Source: JAEUTH01 sp039931675 (lineage in GTDB: Bacteria; Bacteroidota; Bacteroidia; AKYH767-A; OLB10). Taken from it: a stretch of DNA of 64,000 nt. The stretch covers positions 27,398-91,397 of the forward strand of contig JBDTRM010000023.1 in assembly GCA_039931675.1 (NCBI GenBank). Direction: 5' to 3'. Positions 26,523 through 33,731 of this stretch are shown in pieces. The stretch's first letter is position 1. Each line of letters begins with the position of its first letter. Under the pieces are notes generated by a model, which saw only the letters and a program-made list of their open reading frames with translations, ran no database searches and was not told the origin of the DNA. Made by a program: the position numbers and the translations under genes.

Positions 26523-26909
26523 TTATGGTTTATAAAATTTAATTCCTTTTATGAATTCGTAATCTTTTTTATTGTCGGTGAATAATTCGTAATCCTAAAC
26601 CAATGCTGTTGCAGCAATTAGCGCATCGGCAACGAATAAAGAATTTAATGGCTTATAAGTCTTAAACAATGTTAGTGCTTTGAGAGAAATGGATTCATTT
26701 AGTTGCATAAGTTGATAAGCTCTAAATTGTTTTAAAAGTTCATACATTTTTTTCTTCGAATTCGCGCCTTCTAATAATTCATAAGCTGTTACAACTGAAA
26801 TAGCAATTTGTCCTTTGAGAACATCAAGTTGATTTTTAATCGTTTTGTTTTCTCTGAAAGTTTTAATTAATATATCAGAATCAACAAGCACTATCTTTTT
26901 CTCCGCCAT
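26523..26909 (-). pseudogene. PIN-domain toxin with an in-frame amber codon
   Basis: From ATG 26909 (preceded by GGAGGAG; an earlier ATG at 26924 is in frame) the frame reads MAEKKIVLVDSDILIKTFRE, TAYELLEGAN and LFVADALIAATALV, then hits TAG at 26595-26597. Reading past it in the same frame gives DYELFTDNKKDYEFIKGIKF and YKP, with a TAA at 26523-26525. That continuation is the normal PIN C-terminus with its Thr-Asp-Asn motif. So a single sense-to-TAG change splits an otherwise intact gene, removing the last acidic motif. The antitoxin gene upstream remains intact. A sequencing error or stop suppression would be the alternatives. Confidence 0.8.
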
Positions 26910-27124
26910 ACTTTTCTCCTCCATGTTTTAGGATTTATATCCATATCTTTCCATTTGCCAAACAAATATGTCGGAGAAACATCTTCATCTGAGTCAACTT
27001 TTATTGTGCTTTGATTTAATTCTTTACTTGTTTTCTTTTCAGAAACCTTACCTCCTAATGTTTCTAACAGTTGACTGAGAAGTGAAAAATTTGCTTCAGG
27101 AATTTTTAAGCTTGCCTGTATCAT
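26891..27124 (-). CDS. Antitoxin of the broken PIN toxin
   Basis: 77 residues: MIQASLKIPEANFSLLSQLL, ETLGGKVSEKK, then a linker and a Trp/Arg/Lys-rich tail (FGKWKDMDINPKTWRRKVWR). Its end overlaps the toxin start. The head I-P-[DE]-x4-L-[IL]-x-Q-[LV]-x-E-x-LGG is shared with the 51-residue gene at 27217-27372. The tail matches what is usual for antitoxins that wrap the PIN domain. Likely still made and possibly still a repressor of its own promoter. Confidence 0.72.
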   Translation of the reverse strand: MIQASLKIPEANFSLLSQLLETLGGKVSEKKTSKELNQSTIKVDSDEDVSPTYLFGKWKDMDINPKTWRRKVWRRKR

Positions 27125-27216
27125 GTTTCAATTTTTTCTTTAGAGTATTTAATCAACAACATTGATAAACAAATGCGATTAAACAACTCTCTTATTTTTT
27201 CTCCAATCAAATAGTA

Positions 27217-27372
27217 TTAAGCTTTCAGTTTTCTTTTGGCGGTTAGTTTCTTAGGTTTTCCTTTACTATTAGCCGATTGCTTTATTATAGTGAATTCACC
27301 ACCCAACTTTTCTACAACTTGTTTAATGAGTTCTACATGCTCATCAGGAATATTTGCAATTAATTCTTTCAT
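27217..27372 (-). CDS. Small antitoxin-like protein (51 aa)
   Basis: An intact 51-codon frame: MKELIANIPDEHVELIKQVV, EKLGGEFTIIKQSANS, then a basic Lys-rich tail ending KRKLKA. The N-terminal helix matches the antitoxin just downstream (27124-26891), but the middle and Trp-rich tail are missing. It lies 54 bases after the sufB stop. Probably a truncated or stand-alone relative of that antitoxin; a toxin partner is not seen beside it. Confidence 0.6.
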   Translation of the reverse strand: MKELIANIPDEHVELIKQVVEKLGGEFTIIKQSANSKGKPKKLTAKRKLKA

Positions 27373-27425
27373 GTTTTTTTGAATATTATTTTTCTTGAAT
27401 CAACTTTCACTTTGCAAAAATAGGT

Positions 27426-28868
27426 TTACCCCACACTTCCTTCCAAACTTATCGCCAACAACTTTTGTGCTTCAACAGCAAACTCCATGGGCAATTGATT
27501 GAACACTTCTTTGCAATATCCATTGACAATAAGTCCTACTGCATCTTCAGTTTTAATGCCGCGTTGATTGCAATAAAAAATCTGGTCTTCGCCAACCTTG
27601 CTGGTGGTTGCTTCGTGTTCAACTTTTGCAGATTTGTTTGAACATTCCAAATAGGGAAATGTGTGCGCTCCGCATTTATCGCCAAGCAACAAACTATCAC
27701 ACTGTGAAAAATTTCTTGCATTATCTGCATTCTTATGTATTCGCACCAAACCGCGATAACTGTTATTGCTTTTGCCTCCGCTTATTCCTTTTGAAATGAT
27801 GGTACTCTTCGTATTTTTTCCAAGATGTATCATCTTGGTTCCGGTATCGGCTTGCTGCATGTTGTTCGTTACCGCAACAGAATAAAATTCGCCAATCGAA
27901 TTATCACCTTTCAAAATTACGCTTGGATATTTCCATGTGATTGCACTTCCCGTTTCAACTTGAGTCCAACTGATTTTTGCATTTTCATGAGCTATGCCGC
28001 GCTTGGTAACAAAATTATAAATGCCGCCTTTGCCTTCTTTATTTCCTGGATACCAATTCTGTACTGTTGAGTATTTTACTTGTGCATCTTTTAATGAAAC
28101 TATTTCAACTACTGCGGCATGTAACTGATTTTCATCGCGCATGGGTGCAGTGCAACCCTCGAGGTAACTAACATAAGAACCTTCGTCAGCAATAATTAGC
28201 GTGCGTTCAAACTGACCTGTTCCAGCAGAATTTATTCTGAAATAAGTTGATAATTCCATCGGGCAACGAACACCTTTAGGTATGTAACAAAACGAACCGT
28301 CACTGAATACTGCTGCATTTAATGAGGCATAATAATTATCGGTATAAGGCACAACGCTTCCCATGTATTTTTTTATCAGTTCGGGATAATCATGTACCGC
28401 TTCGCTAAAAGAACAGAAAATAATTCCAAGTTTAGAAAGCTCTTCACGGAAAGTTGTTTTTACAGAAACGCTGTCAATTACTGCATCCACAGCTACTCCT
28501 GCCAAACGCTTTTGTTCCAGTAATGAAATTCCAAGCTTGTCAAATGTTGCTCTTATTTCGGGGTCGAGTTCATCCAAACTATTCAATTCTTTTTTTGGCT
28601 TTGGTGCTGAATAGTAAATTATATCCTGGAAATCAATTTTTGGATAATGAATATGCGCCCATTCAGGTTCCACCATTTTCAGCCAATGACGAAATGCTTT
28701 CAAACGATACTCCAACATAAATTCTGGTTCATTCTTTTTTGCAGAAATGAAACGCACGATGTCTTCGTTCAAACCTTTAGGTGCAAAGTCTGATTGAAAG
28801 TCGCTCACAAAGCCCCACTTGTATTCGCTTTGCGTTACTTCATCTAATATTTTTAAATCCTCAGTCAT
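27426..28868 (-). CDS. sufB: Fe-S assembly scaffold SufB
   Basis: 480 residues from ATG 28868 (MTEDLKILDEVTQSEYKWGF), the usual SufB beginning; a TTG at 28931 would add an unlikely 21-residue head. Family blocks include SFCYIPKGVRCPMELSTYFR, YLEGCTAPMRDENQLHAAVV, SVAVTNNMQQADTGTKMIHLG and YRGLVRIHKNADNARNFSQC. The terminal EDQIFYCNQRGIK resembles the SufD partner surface. It is the scaffold for nascent Fe-S clusters. Next genes downstream are two antitoxins and a PIN toxin before sufC. Confidence 0.95.
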   Translation of the reverse strand: MTEDLKILDEVTQSEYKWGFVSDFQSDFAPKGLNEDIVRFISAKKNEPEFMLEYRLKAFRHWLKMVEPEWAHIHYPKIDFQDIIYYSAPKPKKELNSLDELDPEIRATFDKLGISLLEQKRLAGVAVDAVIDSVSVKTTFREELSKLGIIFCSFSEAVHDYPELIKKYMGSVVPYTDNYYASLNAAVFSDGSFCYIPKGVRCPMELSTYFRINSAGTGQFERTLIIADEGSYVSYLEGCTAPMRDENQLHAAVVEIVSLKDAQVKYSTVQNWYPGNKEGKGGIYNFVTKRGIAHENAKISWTQVETGSAITWKYPSVILKGDNSIGEFYSVAVTNNMQQADTGTKMIHLGKNTKSTIISKGISGGKSNNSYRGLVRIHKNADNARNFSQCDSLLLGDKCGAHTFPYLECSNKSAKVEHEATTSKVGEDQIFYCNQRGIKTEDAVGLIVNGYCKEVFNQLPMEFAVEAQKLLAISLEGSVG

Positions 28869-29049
28869 TGTTATTCTTTTATTCCTCGTTTGTTCTATTT
28901 GGATTGATTCTAAACTTTGTGCTATGGGCAAAAAAATTTTATTGTGATTTATAATTTGTCAATCTCACCCTTGAAACAGATTAAAATTTCCCATTTGTTT
29001 ATCTTAGAAATTATTGCTCATGTTTATCTGATATTCGTTGTTTCTAATC

Positions 29050-29121
29050 CTAATTAAGCCCCCAGATAAAGGCGACAATTCCAATTACGCCAGTAGATAA
29101 AAATAAAATAATTGCTTCCAT
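29050..29121 (-). CDS. Micro-protein, single membrane span (23 aa)
   Basis: MEAIILFLSTGVIGIVAFIW then GLN and stop: one hydrophobic helix. It starts 3 bases after the stop of the 37-residue gene and its start region (AAAAAATGGAAGCA) copies that gene's. It is the last of four consecutive small membrane ORFs between the sufA-like gene and sufB. Too short to assign; the call rests on the tandem layout and composition. Confidence 0.45.
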   Translation of the reverse strand: MEAIILFLSTGVIGIVAFIWGLN

Positions 29122-29124
29122 TTT

Positions 29125-29238
29125 TTATTTGTCTGATGAAATTTTATCACTCGTGTTTGAGTCATAAAAATAGCGAACATAAATGTAGCCTATCGCTCCT
29201 GCTATTGCCAAGAATCCGAATAAATAAACTGCTTCCAT
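29125..29238 (-). CDS. Micro-protein, single membrane span (37 aa)
   Basis: From ATG 29238: MEAVYLFGFLAIAGAIGYIY, then VRYFYDSNTSDKISSDK. One membrane helix followed by a polar, Ser/Asp/Lys tail. A longer frame from 29322 would overlap the upstream micro-gene and is unlikely. The start context AAAAAATGGAAGCA is repeated at the next ORF, suggesting duplication. No family recognised. Confidence 0.5.
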   Translation of the reverse strand: MEAVYLFGFLAIAGAIGYIYVRYFYDSNTSDKISSDK

Positions 29239-29257
29239 TTTTTCTGTTTGAAAAAGA

Positions 29258-29365
29258 TTATTTGCTTTTTGACTCTTCTTCTCCTTTTTTATCAAAGAAA
29301 GATAAATAGATGTTGATACCAACTGCTATTGCCAGAAGAAATAAGAAGAAAATTAAAGTGTCCAT
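29258..29365 (-). CDS. Micro-protein, single membrane span (35 aa)
   Basis: MDTLIFFLFLLAIAVGINIY, then LSFFDKKGEEESKSK. A single hydrophobic helix with a charged C-terminal tail. The start ATG overlaps the stop of the 66-residue gene by one base (TAATG), so the two are probably translated together. Topology is like that of tiny subunits of membrane complexes; no assignment is possible. Confidence 0.55.
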   Translation of the reverse strand: MDTLIFFLFLLAIAVGINIYLSFFDKKGEEESKSK

Positions 29366-29565
29366 TATTTTTTGTTTTTTATATTAAAGAATCTGAATCC
29401 AGCTAATGCAAAAGCTAATGTTACAATAACTCCGATACTTAATATTCCAATTCTTGAAACATCTTCAATTTGAATTACCGAAGCCAAAACAACACCGCCA
29501 AATACTAACTTTGAAATATCTAATAAATATTTCCCGATTTCATTCCTGGTTTCTTCTTTAGTCAT
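29365..29565 (-). CDS. Small two-span membrane protein, DUF6722-like (66 aa)
   Basis: MTKEETRNEIGKYLLDISKL, then hydrophobic VFGGVVLASVIQIE, a short polar turn and a second span IGILSIGVIVTLAFALAGFR with a basic end. The pattern (amphipathic KYLLDISK head, two helices) resembles the Bacteroidota family DUF6722. It starts 12 bases after the sufA-like stop and overlaps the 35-residue gene, making it the first of the micro-protein set. Function unknown. Confidence 0.65.
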   Translation of the reverse strand: MTKEETRNEIGKYLLDISKLVFGGVVLASVIQIEDVSRIGILSIGVIVTLAFALAGFRFFNIKNKK

Positions 29566-29577
29566 ATCCCAATCTAA

Positions 29578-29904
29578 TTACACCGAAAAACTCTCCCCGC
29601 ATCCGCAAGTTCTTGAGGCGTTCGGATTGTTGAACACAAATCCTTTTCCGTTTAAGCCATCACTGAATTCCAATTGTGTTCCTACCAAATACAGGAATGA
29701 TTTTTTATCACACACTATTTTCATTCCCTTATCTTCAAATATTTTATCATCTGTTTTCAGGTTGTTATCGAAATTCAATTCGTAACTCAAACCTGAACAC
29801 CCTCCACCTGCAACTCCTACACGCACAAAAAAGGTCTCATCACGTTGTTCTTTATCACGCAAATCCACCAGTTTTTCTTTTGCCTTATCTGTTATCGTTA
29901 TCAT
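29578..29904 (-). CDS. A-type Fe-S carrier (SufA/HesB/IscA family)
   Basis: 108 residues. The three ligand cysteines are all present: GVAGGGCSGLSYELNF and the terminal RTCGCGESF pair. Residues between follow the HesB/IscA pattern (LDLV-type KKSFLYLVGTQLEFSDGLNGKGFVFNNPNA). It receives clusters from SufBCD and passes them to client proteins. It is the first gene of the minus-strand suf cluster, and the four micro-proteins lie between it and sufB. Confidence 0.93.
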   Translation of the reverse strand: MITITDKAKEKLVDLRDKEQRDETFFVRVGVAGGGCSGLSYELNFDNNLKTDDKIFEDKGMKIVCDKKSFLYLVGTQLEFSDGLNGKGFVFNNPNASRTCGCGESFSV

Positions 29905-29929
29905 TTTCTGATTGTTAAAAATTATGGTG

Positions 29930-29960
29930 TAAAGATAGCTATTAATAAGTGTTTTACCAA
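29930..29960 (-). promoter_or_regulatory. Putative promoter of the suf cluster
   Basis: On the minus strand TTG (29960-29958) is followed after 20 bases by TATCTTTA (29937-29930), a one-mismatch TAnnTTTG element, 25 bases before the sufA-like ATG. Both the spacing and placement fit a Bacteroidota sigma-A promoter. Confidence 0.5.
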
Positions 29961-30056
29961 TTTATGAACACGTATAAATAACGGAAATATTCTGCAAAAG
30001 TTTAGTTAAGAGATAAGAGAAATCAGCATTTGTAACCAATAACTAAAAATCAAATC

Positions 30057-30064
30057 TACTTTTG
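30057..30064 (+). promoter_or_regulatory. -7 promoter element (TACTTTTG) of thiL
   Basis: A perfect TAnnTTTG match 26 bases before the thiL ATG. Divergent from the suf promoter about 100 bases away. Confidence 0.55.
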
Positions 30065-30090
30065 CGACCTCACTGATAAAATTAAAGGCA

Positions 30091-31131
30091 ATGTTTGAAA
30101 ATAAAGAAAACCGCACAGAGTTAGAACAGTTAGGCGAATTTGGATTGATAGAGCACATTGCAAAATCAATCATTATTCGCAATAGCGAAACTAAAAAAGG
30201 CATTGGTGATGATGCCGCTGTAATTGATAATAAAGGTTATCAAACTGTTGTTACTACCGACCTGTTGCTGGAGGGCGTACACTTCGATTTGACTTATTGC
30301 CCTTTGCGTCATTTGGGCTACAAAGCTGTTGTGGTAAATGTTTCAGACATTTATGCAATGAATGCAATCCCTAAGCAAATTACGGTTGGCCTTGCTCTGT
30401 CAAACCGTTTTTCTTTGGAGGCAATTGAAGAATTGTATGAAGGTATGGAAATGGCATGTGAGAAATATGGTGTTGATTTGGTTGGTGGTGATACTACGAC
30501 TTCAACAAGTGGATTGGTGCTGAGCGTTACCGCTATCGGCAAAGCAAAAGAAGACGATTTGGTGTATCGTGATGGAGCCAAGGAAACTGACTTGGTTTGC
30601 GTCACAGGGGATTTAGGTGCAGCATATCTCGGTTTGCAATTGCTTAATCGCGAAAAGCAAGTATATCTTGACAATCCAAAGATGCAACCCGATTTTGCTG
30701 GCTACGATTATTTATTAGAGCGTCAATTAAAACCCGAAGCACAAAAGGAAATTATTGAACTATTAAAGACCATTGGAGTTAAGCCCACCTCAATGATTGA
30801 TATCAGCGATGGACTTTCCTCAGAATTATATCACATCTGTTCGCAAAGTAAAACAGGTTGCAGAATTTATGAGGAGAAAATTCCCATTGATGTAAAAAGC
30901 AATGAGCTTGCTGAAGAGTTTAATTTGAATCCGTTAACCTGTGCTTTGAATGGTGGCGAAGATTATGAGTTGCTTTTCACAGTTAACATTGGCGACTTTG
31001 ATAAAATCAAAAACCAAAAAGACATTCATATTATCGGGCATGTTACCGATGCCCCTTCAGGATTGTTTCTCGTTACCAACAGTAACCAGGAGTTTGAGTT
31101 GAAGGCACAAGGTTGGGATGGGCTGAAGTAA
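30091..31131 (+). CDS. thiL: Thiamine-monophosphate kinase ThiL
   Basis: 346 residues. The PurM/ThiL fold is shown by the metal- and nucleotide-binding motifs KKGIGDDAAVID, TTDLLLEGVHFDL, VVNVSDIYAMNA, VGGDTTTSTSG, VTGDLG and SMIDISDGLSSEL, and by the late ALNGGEDYELLFTV motif. Phosphorylates thiamine phosphate to thiamine diphosphate. Full length, single-gene unit, preceded by a clear promoter. No thi genes are adjacent and no TPP riboswitch is visible. Confidence 0.95.
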   Translation: MFENKENRTELEQLGEFGLIEHIAKSIIIRNSETKKGIGDDAAVIDNKGYQTVVTTDLLLEGVHFDLTYCPLRHLGYKAVVVNVSDIYAMNAIPKQITVGLALSNRFSLEAIEELYEGMEMACEKYGVDLVGGDTTTSTSGLVLSVTAIGKAKEDDLVYRDGAKETDLVCVTGDLGAAYLGLQLLNREKQVYLDNPKMQPDFAGYDYLLERQLKPEAQKEIIELLKTIGVKPTSMIDISDGLSSELYHICSQSKTGCRIYEEKIPIDVKSNELAEEFNLNPLTCALNGGEDYELLFTVNIGDFDKIKNQKDIHIIGHVTDAPSGLFLVTNSNQEFELKAQGWDGLK

Positions 31132-31206
31132 GTTTGAGTTTTGAATGAGTGAATAAAGAATCCGGGGAAAAAAGCAATTTAATTTAGCTTGACCAAATAC
31201 AGTCTG

Positions 31207-31695
31207 CTAATTTTTAATCACAGGCGGCAACTGATTTATTGAATCGGCAGTAACAAACTGGATTGAACTTGTATTTACACAATGGCGGGTTTCTTTATCG
31301 GTAAATCCTTCATTCAAAAAAACATGACCGAGGTGGCCCTGGCAATTGTTACAAATAATTTCTATGCGGCTACCATCAGCATCGGGTACACGTTTAACTG
31401 CTCCCGGTATTTCATCGTCAAAGCTGGGCCAGCCGCAATGTGAATCAAATTTATCATTTGATTTATAAAGCGGGTTATTGCATCTACGGCATACGTAAAT
31501 TCCAGAATCTTTTTTGTTAGTGTATTCACCTGTGTAAGGTGCATCGGTTGCTTTGTGCAGCAGCACACGTTCTTCCTGCGGAGTGAGCTTATTGTATTCC
31601 ATATTTTTTTTATTATTACAACTTAATAATGCTGTTACTAATAACGGTATAAAGCGAGAACTGGTTTTCAAAATTAAAATTTTAATATGATTCAT
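31207..31695 (-). CDS. msrB: Peptide-methionine (R)-S-oxide reductase MsrB, lipoprotein form
   Basis: 162 residues. The C-terminal MsrB domain has two zinc CxxC pairs (VCRRCNNPL and IICNNCQGHLGHVF), the substrate motif HCGWPSFDDEIPGAV and the catalytic Cys in RHCVNTSSIQF. The N-terminus carries a signal sequence ending in a lipobox, ALLSC, so the enzyme is probably anchored in the envelope and repairs oxidised methionines of periplasmic or outer-membrane proteins. If translation instead began at the internal MEYNKL, a cytosolic form would result. Lies 6 bases after the FkbM gene stop. Confidence 0.92.
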   Translation of the reverse strand: MNHIKILILKTSSRFIPLLVTALLSCNNKKNMEYNKLTPQEERVLLHKATDAPYTGEYTNKKDSGIYVCRRCNNPLYKSNDKFDSHCGWPSFDDEIPGAVKRVPDADGSRIEIICNNCQGHLGHVFLNEGFTDKETRHCVNTSSIQFVTADSINQLPPVIKN

Positions 31696-31701
31696 TATTA
31701 C

Positions 31702-32436
31702 TCAACACACAAAAAAGAAATTTTGTTTTGAATGTTTTGCAGCATCAAAGTCAATCAGTTTATCTTTATCAAGAATTTTAATTTCATAACCTATATCCTT
31801 CATCATCTCAAAACAATTTGTTCGGTTTTCGGTGTCCCACAATTCAGCATATACAATAGGTTTGTAAGTCCTCAAAAGCTGCTCTCCACCTTTTAAAACA
31901 AAATATTCAAAATTCTCAACATCAATTTTAATTGCACCTAATGGCTGTTTCATGTTCTTAAATTCAGGGATGCCATCAAGACTTTTCATAGGAACAGTAA
32001 ATCTTACACCTTCATTGTTTTCAGTTATACTTTCATGCACAGCATGACTTAGTCCCTGAAATTTTACATTGTTACGCACGGGCATCACCATTTCCAGTTG
32101 ACCATTTTCTGTACCCAATGCGCACTCAATTATTGTTACATTTTTTAATTTAAAGTATTGCAGTACACGCTTTAGTGCTTTCAAATTATCAGGCATGGGT
32201 TCGAATGAGTAAACCTGCGAATCATTAAACTGTTTGGCAAGATACACTGTCATGATACCGATGTTGGCGCCAATATCAAATATGGCAGTTCCAGGCGGAA
32301 TTAATTTGAGGAAGTACAGAAAATCACTTTCGTTTTTATCATACTTCAATGTCTTTATCTTAAAAACAGAAAACACAAAAAGATAATTCGAAAATCCAAA
32401 TAATTTTTGGAGTATAAGTTTGGCCAGATCTTTCAT
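31702..32436 (-). CDS. FkbM-family methyltransferase
   Basis: 244 residues. SAM-dependent fold with motif I GTAIFDIGANIGIMTVYLA, then VYSFEPMPDNLKALKRVL, a middle block PLGAIKIDVENFEYFVLKGG (the FkbM-type KIDVEG-like motif) and PIVYAELWD. FkbM relatives O-methylate sugars or polyketides; here, next to a glycosyltransferase in divergent orientation, glycan methylation is plausible. Substrate unknown. MsrB follows downstream on the same strand by 6 bases. Confidence 0.88.
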   Translation of the reverse strand: MKDLAKLILQKLFGFSNYLFVFSVFKIKTLKYDKNESDFLYFLKLIPPGTAIFDIGANIGIMTVYLAKQFNDSQVYSFEPMPDNLKALKRVLQYFKLKNVTIIECALGTENGQLEMVMPVRNNVKFQGLSHAVHESITENNEGVRFTVPMKSLDGIPEFKNMKQPLGAIKIDVENFEYFVLKGGEQLLRTYKPIVYAELWDTENRTNCFEMMKDIGYEIKILDKDKLIDFDAAKHSKQNFFFVC

Positions 32437-32486
32437 CGCTATTCAACAGAGGTTTAATTTAGTTTAGTGCCTCTTGCGGTTTATTC

Positions 32487-32494
32487 TAAATTTG
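32487..32494 (+). promoter_or_regulatory. -7 promoter element (TAAATTTG)
   Basis: A perfect TAnnTTTG followed by C. It lies inside the longest open frame of the glycosyltransferase (TTG 32474), implying that the true start is downstream, at 32531. Confidence 0.5.
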
Positions 32495-32530
32495 CACGCA
32501 AAGAAAAACATTAATTCACAATACCTGCGG

Positions 32531-33649
32531 TTGAAAATAGCAATAAATACAAGGCATCTTACCAATAAGGGAATTGACGGTATAGGACGCTTTACTTTCG
32601 AAACCTTTAAAATCATTGTAGAACAGCATCCCGATGTGGAATTTCTTTTTTTGTTTGACAGGGCACATTCGTCTCAATATGTATCATCTGTCAACATAAA
32701 ACCAATTATTGTTTATCCGCCAACTGTGCATCCGTGGCTTATAGATTTCTGGTACAATTATTCATTGCCATTTATATTTACAAAGCATAAGCCTGATCTG
32801 TTTGTATCAACAGATGGGCTGCTTTCATTGCGCACTAAAACAAAACAACTTGCAGTGATACATGATTTAAACTTTGTTCACTATCATGACAAATCAAGTA
32901 AGTATAACGATTTCTTTCTCAATTTTTATCCCAAAAGTGCAGCCATTGCAAAGCGAATAGCCACAGTGAGCGAATATTCAAAACAGGATATAATTGAGCA
33001 TTATAAAATTGATGAAAATAAAATTGATGTGGTTTGTAACGGAGTATCAGCAGCATACTTTCCGATAGATGATGATAAAAAAAGGCAAGTGAAGATAAAG
33101 CTTACAAAAGGTTGTGACTATTTTATTTTTGTAGGATCGCTTTATGAACGCAAAAACATAAAACGGTTATTAGAAGCCTTTGAAAAATTCAAAACAGATA
33201 ATGGTACAAATCATAAATTGGTACTTGCAGGTCGTAAAAGGTGGACGCTAAGCGAAATGGAAGTTTTCTATAATGGGATGCGATTTAAGGATGACATTAT
33301 TTTTACCGGCAGATTAAGTGATGAGGAATTGTGCAAAGTATTAGGTGCAGCAACGGCATTAACTTATGTATCATTGTTTGAAGGTTTCGGCATACCAATA
33401 TTAGAAGCATTTCATTGCGATGTGCCTGTAATTACATCCAATACTACTTCGATGCCTGAAGTGGCCGGTGCTGCTGCTATATTAGTAAATCCATTAGATG
33501 TGGAAGAAATTGCAACTGCCATGCAAGGTATGATCGCAGATGAAGCACTCCGTATTGGTTTAATTGAAAAGGGTCGGGTACAACGTGAAAAATATTCGTG
33601 GCAACTCAGTGCTGATCTGTTATGGAAATCTATAGAAAAGTGTTTTTAG
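32531..33649 (+). CDS. Glycosyltransferase, GT-B fold (GT4 family)
   Basis: 372 residues from TTG 32531 (KIAINTRHLTNKGIDGIGRF). The earlier TTG at 32474 precedes a promoter -7 motif, so I reject it. GT4 hallmarks: FIFVGSLYERKNIKRLLEAF, LVLAGRKRW, and the donor-site EX7E segment SLFEGFGIPILEAFHCDVPV. It transfers a sugar from a nucleotide donor in polysaccharide, LPS or glycoprotein synthesis. Divergent from the FkbM methyltransferase, with which it may share a glycan pathway. Confidence 0.9.
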   Translation: MKIAINTRHLTNKGIDGIGRFTFETFKIIVEQHPDVEFLFLFDRAHSSQYVSSVNIKPIIVYPPTVHPWLIDFWYNYSLPFIFTKHKPDLFVSTDGLLSLRTKTKQLAVIHDLNFVHYHDKSSKYNDFFLNFYPKSAAIAKRIATVSEYSKQDIIEHYKIDENKIDVVCNGVSAAYFPIDDDKKRQVKIKLTKGCDYFIFVGSLYERKNIKRLLEAFEKFKTDNGTNHKLVLAGRKRWTLSEMEVFYNGMRFKDDIIFTGRLSDEELCKVLGAATALTYVSLFEGFGIPILEAFHCDVPVITSNTTSMPEVAGAAAILVNPLDVEEIATAMQGMIADEALRIGLIEKGRVQREKYSWQLSADLLWKSIEKCF

Positions 33650-33731
33650 AAACATTTGCTTATTTACAGTAAAAAGACAAAACAATATTTCCTGATAATA
33701 AGAGTTTAAGTACTTTGCATTTAGAAAAATT

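Noticed and set aside
28869..28931. N-terminal extension of SufB from a TTG start
   Set aside because: Family members start at the MTEDLKIL position, and the extension is unlike any SufB head I know.
29239..29322. 28-codon extension of the 37-residue micro-protein from 29322
   Set aside because: It would overlap most of the 35-residue ORF, which is joined to its upstream gene by a TAATG overlap, and the ATG at 29238 has a start context copied in the next ORF.
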